From the NCBI GenBank assembly GCA_964407405.1, contig CAYOVH010000004.1, forward strand, positions 1-64,000: a stretch of 64,000 nucleotides of DNA. The letters are read 5' to 3'. The notes below the pieces were generated by a model. The model saw only the letters and a program-made list of their open reading frames with translations, ran no database searches and was not told the DNA's origin. Positions 60,812 through 64,000 of this stretch are shown in pieces. Position numbers and translations under genes: made by a program. The DNA is from JASLCR01 sp964407405 (GTDB lineage Bacteria; Patescibacteriota; Saccharimonadia; Saccharimonadales; Saccharimonadaceae). Within the stretch, counting starts at the first letter, position 1; every line of letters begins with the position of its first letter.

Positions 60812-61150
60812 CTACTGCACTGATTTGAGCCAGCCGCCATTCATGCGGCTGATTTCACTGACCTTTGCCTGTAACTGGTGCATGGTCGTTTCATTGGCGA
60901 GTTTTCTCTCCAGCAAGATACGCAGATGAAACTGAAGGAGTTCCAGCTGAGCACTGACTTTGAGCAGATACGCCGTCTTGTGCGCTTTTGGGGCATTTTT
61001 TGCCATGATCAGGTATTCCAGTACCGACAGAGTCGCATCTTCGACTCTTCGACCGAGCGTTTGGCGCTCTAGGCCAGATAGTTTCTCGCAGATCGGACTC
61101 AGCGACAGGTATAGTTCTTGCACACGCAAGATAACAGGTAGTTCATTCAT
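60812..61150 (-). CDS. avd: Avd-like accessory protein of the DGR
   Basis: 112-aa all-helical protein of the four-helix-bundle (Avd / 23S-rRNA-IVP-like) family, with conserved ending EISRMNGGWLKSV and a basic face (LGRRVEDATLS, LLERKLANE). Avd binds the RT and the template RNA and is needed for mutagenic copying in studied DGRs. The ATG at 61150 lies seven nt after TATACT on the minus strand (61158-61163). Unusually it is transcribed opposite to the RT and target and converges on the TR. Confidence 0.85.
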   Translation of the reverse strand: MNELPVILRVQELYLSLSPICEKLSGLERQTLGRRVEDATLSVLEYLIMAKNAPKAHKTAYLLKVSAQLELLQFHLRILLERKLANETTMHQLQAKVSEISRMNGGWLKSVQ

Positions 61151-61157
61151 AGTACAG

Positions 61158-61209
61158 AGTATACAGGTTAAGGGGAAGTATTGACAAATATACAGGTAAG
61201 GTGTATAAT
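61158..61209. promoter_or_regulatory. Back-to-back promoters of avd (minus) and a long RNA (plus)
   Basis: Plus strand: TTGACA (61181-61186), 17 nt, TATAAT (61204-61209), a perfect consensus. Minus strand: TTGTCA (61182-61187), 18 nt, TATACT (61158-61163) for avd. The two -35 boxes occupy the same bases, so polymerases must compete, which would couple avd expression to the long RNA. Confidence 0.75.
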
Positions 61210-61215
61210 TGTGAA

Positions 61216-61840
61216 TATACCATTGGTTGAGGTGCAAGTCTCCCCATGAAACGGTACCTTAATATGTCAGATAGCTTTCTCGACTGAATACACTCTATAT
61301 CATGGATGTAGTGAGTATTCAGTCGAGAACACGCTCGGCTATGATGGAGAGAGGAGGCGTCATGTTGACACGTACCAGTATGAAGGGCTACGGCCCCATC
61401 GTCGGCTGATCTTCCAGTGACTACTGAAAGGGGGCATTGTATGCCAGTGATACACACCAAGAGGTGAGGGGTGCATCCAGCTGTGGCTGGAGTAGGACGT
61501 CCCAAAGTTTCACGTCAGGCAGACGATAAGTGCCCTGAGGAATGGGACGAGTGCTCAGCAGGTGTTGAACTGCATACACTCATGCGCCTCATGTGGCGTC
61601 CCACCATCACAAGTGAGTTACTTGTGATTGCGTTTAAGCGGAATTACAACAACTGCATACATTTGAGCGCAAGATGCAGATCTGGCTGGAAAGCTGGTGA
61701 AGTGAGCGCTCATGCAAGAGCCAATACCTACGCTAATCATGCTGGTGGGGTGGAGTACGTAGTGCTTCACCCCACCGTGGCGCTATCTGACATATTATAT
61801 TCAAACTTTGTTTTATGCACTCAAGCTGGGTGCTTTTTGT
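61216..61840 (+). ncRNA. Candidate ~620-nt structured non-coding RNA
   Basis: The transcript is bounded by a perfect-consensus promoter and an intrinsic terminator (61817-61838, GCACTC/GGGTGC then TTTTT). No ORF with a start signal fits. The sequence has many perfect stems: a 14-bp stem 61278-61291/61315-61328, CGTCCCA/TGGGACG near 61498-61553, CCAGC/GGCTGG near 61475, ATCACAAGT/ACTTGTGAT near 61607-61630, GAGCGC/GCGCTC near 61666-61711, and GGTGGGGTG/CACCCCACC near 61743-61775. It does not show RNase P, tmRNA or group II intron landmarks. Size and ornateness recall ROOL, GOLLD or OLE RNAs, but no class is assigned. Confidence 0.6.
61817..61838 (+). terminator. Intrinsic terminator of the long RNA
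   Basis: GCACTC (61817-61822) and GGGTGC (61828-61833), followed by TTTTT. The exonuclease gene's own -10 begins three nt later. Confidence 0.75.
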
Positions 61841-61853
61841 TATGCTAGAGATA

Positions 61854-63284
61854 GTGGCTAAGACATTTTTCTTTTACGATCTTGAAACAAGCGGGCTGAA
61901 TCCCCGTTCTGATCGTGTCATGCAGTTTGCGGGTATTCGTACTGATGAGAATTTTGAGCAAATTGGCGAGCCCTACAATTTCCTTGTGCGACTCAATGAC
62001 GACACTCTGCCGAGCCCGGATGCGCTAATGGTGACAGGTATCTCGCCGCAAAAAACGGTCGAAGAGGGGTACTCCGAAGCAGAGTTTTGCAAGATATTGA
62101 ATGACGAGATATTTATGCCCAATACGATCGCACTTGGGTTTAATAACATCCGTTTTGACGATGAATTCATTCGCTACACATTGTGGCGGAATTTCTACGA
62201 CCCGTATGAGTGGGCTTACGCCGAGGGTCGCTCGCGCTGGGATATGCTTGACGTCGTGCGAATGGCGCGTGCGCTCAGGCCAGACGGGATCAATTGGCCA
62301 GCAGACAAAGAGGGCAAGGCCACTAACCGGCTTGAGCTGTTGACCAAAGAAAACGGCATCGATCACCAAAATGCTCATGACGCGCTATCTGACGTAACGG
62401 CACTGATCGCTATTACGAGACTAATCGCTCAAAAGCAGCCGAAGTTGTTTGACTATCTCCTAAATATGCGAAACAAAAATGCGGTTGCCGAGCTTGTCAA
62501 TCTTGATGACAAACGGCCATTTGTCCATGTCAGCGGCCGTTTTGAAGGCGAGTTTCACAAGGCGACGATCGCATTTCCCCTTGCACCGGCGCCAAACAAA
62601 AACGTCCTTGTCTATGATCTGCGCCATGATCCGACCGATTTTCTCGACCTGTCAGAAGATGAGCTCCGCACACGTGCGTTTGCCAGCTGGCAAGATCGCA
62701 AAGCTGAGGATTTTGTGGCGCTACCCGTCAAGGTATTGCAGTACAACCGTGCTCCAGCAGTAGCTCCGCTCGGCGTTCTCGAAGAGAGCGATGCATGGCA
62801 GCGAATCAGTCTCGACAAAGAGACGATCGAAAAGCACAAGAAACTATTGTTGTCACGACCAGACTTTGCCGAGAAGCTCCGCACTATTTATGAGCGGGGG
62901 CGCGATTTTGTATCCGGGGATGATCCGGAAAGTCAGTTGTATGACGGCTTTGTATCAGATCGCGATCGGGTGCGAATCGAAGCAGTGCGCAATGCCTCGA
63001 TAGAGCAGCTGGCAGATTTTCACCCGGAATTCCAGGACGAGCGCTTACCTGAGTTGCTGGTGCACTATAAGGCACGTAATTTCCCCCAGAGTCTAAGTAA
63101 AGATGAGCAGGCGGCGTGGGAAACTTGGCGTGCAAAGCGTATTACAACTCAATTGCCAGCCTTTGGTGCTGCACTGGCTCGAATTGCAAAAGTCGCTAAT
63201 GATGATCAGCGATTCATACTCGAAGAATTGCAACTATGGGCAGAGAATATCATGCCCGATGAAGTTCAAGAAACTGAAGAATAG
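61854..63284 (+). CDS. sbcB: Exodeoxyribonuclease I (SbcB-like)
   Basis: 476 aa from GTG 61854, chosen because TATGCT (61841-61846) lies seven nt upstream and MAKTFFFYDLETSG is the natural N-terminus; upstream ATGs lie in the terminator. DEDDh exonuclease: Asp/Glu in FYDLETSGLNP, Asp in GFNNIRFDDEF, and His/Asp in NAHDALSDVTALI, then the ExoI SH3-like and C-terminal domains. Degrades single-stranded DNA 3' to 5', with roles in recombination and repair. Confidence 0.93.
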   Translation: MAKTFFFYDLETSGLNPRSDRVMQFAGIRTDENFEQIGEPYNFLVRLNDDTLPSPDALMVTGISPQKTVEEGYSEAEFCKILNDEIFMPNTIALGFNNIRFDDEFIRYTLWRNFYDPYEWAYAEGRSRWDMLDVVRMARALRPDGINWPADKEGKATNRLELLTKENGIDHQNAHDALSDVTALIAITRLIAQKQPKLFDYLLNMRNKNAVAELVNLDDKRPFVHVSGRFEGEFHKATIAFPLAPAPNKNVLVYDLRHDPTDFLDLSEDELRTRAFASWQDRKAEDFVALPVKVLQYNRAPAVAPLGVLEESDAWQRISLDKETIEKHKKLLLSRPDFAEKLRTIYERGRDFVSGDDPESQLYDGFVSDRDRVRIEAVRNASIEQLADFHPEFQDERLPELLVHYKARNFPQSLSKDEQAAWETWRAKRITTQLPAFGAALARIAKVANDDQRFILEELQLWAENIMPDEVQETEE

Positions 63285-63544
63285 CGACGCTTTGGGAGGT
63301 GCTTTTTTGCGAGCTCAATCCGGCGGCTTAATTTTTCGTTTTGCTCTTTTGAAGTCAGTGTCATCAGTAGCCCCAGTGCCAAAATGCTGATGACTATCAG
63401 CATAACAGTTGGCGACAACACTATGGTTGTTCCTGGGACTTCGCCAGCTATCAGAAACCGTACGAGCATACTATCGACGTCAAGCGACAGTAAGATGATA
63501 AATAGCGATGCTGCCAGGCAGTAGCGCGTGAGCTTTCGTTTCAT
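63266..63544 (-). CDS. Small two-helix membrane protein
   Basis: 92 aa. Hydrophobic segments at about 8-22 and 42-63, and a basic C-terminus (RRIELAKKHLPKRRYSS). No family recognised. The ATG at 63544 follows AAGGTGG by five nt. The 3' end overlaps the exonuclease gene by 19 bp. Confidence 0.55.
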   Translation of the reverse strand: MKRKLTRYCLAASLFIILLSLDVDSMLVRFLIAGEVPGTTIVLSPTVMLIVISILALGLLMTLTSKEQNEKLSRRIELAKKHLPKRRYSSVS

Positions 63545-63815
63545 GGGGCCACCTTAATTAGATTTATGTACGAATATAGCCTAAGAGTCAAAAATATGCA
63601 ATCATAAGCTACATGATTTTTTTGACTTATTAGGAGGGGATGCCGATTGGTATCTTGCTTGTATTTCGCCAGTGACATCAGGGTAAACAATACGACACGC
63701 CTGGCAAGGATCAAGACTTGGAAACTGAGACTGCTGAGTCGACGTATAGCATCAGAGTTTATTAGCCGAATACCAAGTAGTCTAACTGACGCGAAAAGTG
63801 GTATAATAGATTGTC

Positions 63816-64000
63816 ATGTCGGATGTATTAAAAGTGGTTGGCGCTCGCGAGCACAACCTCAAGAATATTAGTGTTGAGATTCCCAGGGATAAGCTAGTTG
63901 TCATTACTGGTCTTTCCGGGTCAGGCAAGTCGTCCCTGGCGTTTGATACTATCTATGCCGAGGGCCAGCGACGGTATGTTGAGAGTCTGTCGAGCTATGC
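63816..64000 (+). CDS. uvrA: UvrA excinuclease subunit A, 3' end outside the window
   Basis: First 61 codons. MSDVLKVVGAREHNLKNISV and the Walker A GLSGSGKSSLAFDTIYAEGQ are diagnostic of UvrA, the damage-recognition ABC ATPase of nucleotide excision repair. TGgTATAAT (hexamer 63802-63807) is eight nt before the ATG. The 270 bp before it show no gene. Confidence 0.95.
   Translation, partial: MSDVLKVVGAREHNLKNISVEIPRDKLVVITGLSGSGKSSLAFDTIYAEGQRRYVESLSSY

Noticed and set aside
61216..61840. Identification of the long RNA as RNase P RNA, tmRNA or group II intron
   Set aside because: The conserved GAGGAAAGTCC and ACAGAA elements of RNase P, the tmRNA ends and tag, and a group II domain V were not found by eye.
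61471..61848. 125-codon ORF inside the long RNA region
   Set aside because: No Shine-Dalgarno or leaderless start, composition unlike proteins here, and it runs through the terminator stem.
1..64000. CRISPR arrays, rRNA genes, insertion sequences, prophage
   Set aside because: No regularly spaced repeats, rRNA sequence, transposase or phage structural genes were recognised.

Overview
The window looks like a chromosome segment of a Candidatus Saccharibacteria (TM7, Patescibacteria/CPR) genome. This is inference from several things: many short type IV prepilins, compact aminoacyl-tRNA synthetases (AlaRS 629 aa, MetRS 494 aa), three tail-anchored surface proteins of which two carry LPxTG motifs, a MurA fused to a DNA-binding domain, a diversity-generating retroelement (DGR), and many genes whose -10 box lies 6-8 nt before the start codon, implying leaderless mRNAs. 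TGA is used as a normal stop. I saw no rRNA, CRISPR array or insertion sequence.

Layout. 1-3.5 kb: queuosine salvage (precursor transporter, Tgt, QueA) and a small hydrolase. 3.8-5.2 kb: a KwaB/DUF4868-like protein and a small four-helix membrane protein, possibly Kiwa-related. 5.3-7.5 kb: a prepilin, small proteins, a P-loop kinase-like protein and tRNA-Arg, tRNA-Gly and tRNA-His. 7.5-10.5 kb: an XRE-MurA fusion with a perfect palindrome over its promoter, then glyA. 10.5-15.8 kb: five prepilins downstream of murB. 15.9-23.1 kb: tRNA-Arg, a membrane protein, tRNA-Lys, folD, and a signalling cluster (receiver protein, LuxI-like synthase, E1/ThiF-like protein, multi-TM histidine kinase). 23-31 kb: an LPxTG surface protein, a DEAD-box helicase, a GC-rich membrane protein, tRNA-Glu, pgk, a prepilin with a 14-G tract in its promoter, tpiA and an acidic tail-anchored protein. 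31-37.4 kb: UvrD-like helicase, Rpf-like lytic protein, rsmA, a YfiH-like protein and metG. 37.4-48.3 kb: a GC-rich secreted protein, an LPTTG protein, tatD, two hypothetical genes, a cysteine desulfurase, a YdcF-like protein, mnmA, a FISUMP-domain prepilin and a large surface protein. 48.5-58.6 kb: alaS, a PilM/FtsA-like operon, ruvX, mltG, a LysM-CHAP hydrolase and obgE. 58.6-61.85 kb: the DGR and a roughly 620-nt non-coding structured transcript. 61.85-64 kb: exonuclease I, a small membrane protein and the start of uvrA.

The strongest unusual result is the DGR. A reverse transcriptase follows obgE. A GC-rich target gene ends in a variable repeat (60326-60444). Exactly 360 bp downstream lies a template repeat (60686-60804). 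Over 119 aligned positions the two differ at 24 of 33 template adenines and at none of the 86 other bases. An Avd-like gene converges on the template repeat. A promoter with perfect consensus hexamers (TTGACA-17-TATAAT), back to back with the avd promoter, appears to drive a long RNA without a credible ORF, ending at an intrinsic terminator. The most novel-looking candidates are that RNA, the LuxI/E1/histidine-kinase cluster, the poly-G promoter of a prepilin, and the possibly self-regulating XRE-MurA fusion.

Much of the content serves the cell surface: pilins, sortase-type substrates, peptidoglycan synthesis and remodelling (MurA, MurB, MltG, CHAP, Rpf-like), and a diversifying protein. This fits a small cell living on a host bacterium. 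The three GC-rich genes (26365-26790, 37813-39084, 59680-60459) differ in codon use from everything around them and may come from an actinobacterial host or its phages; this is inference.
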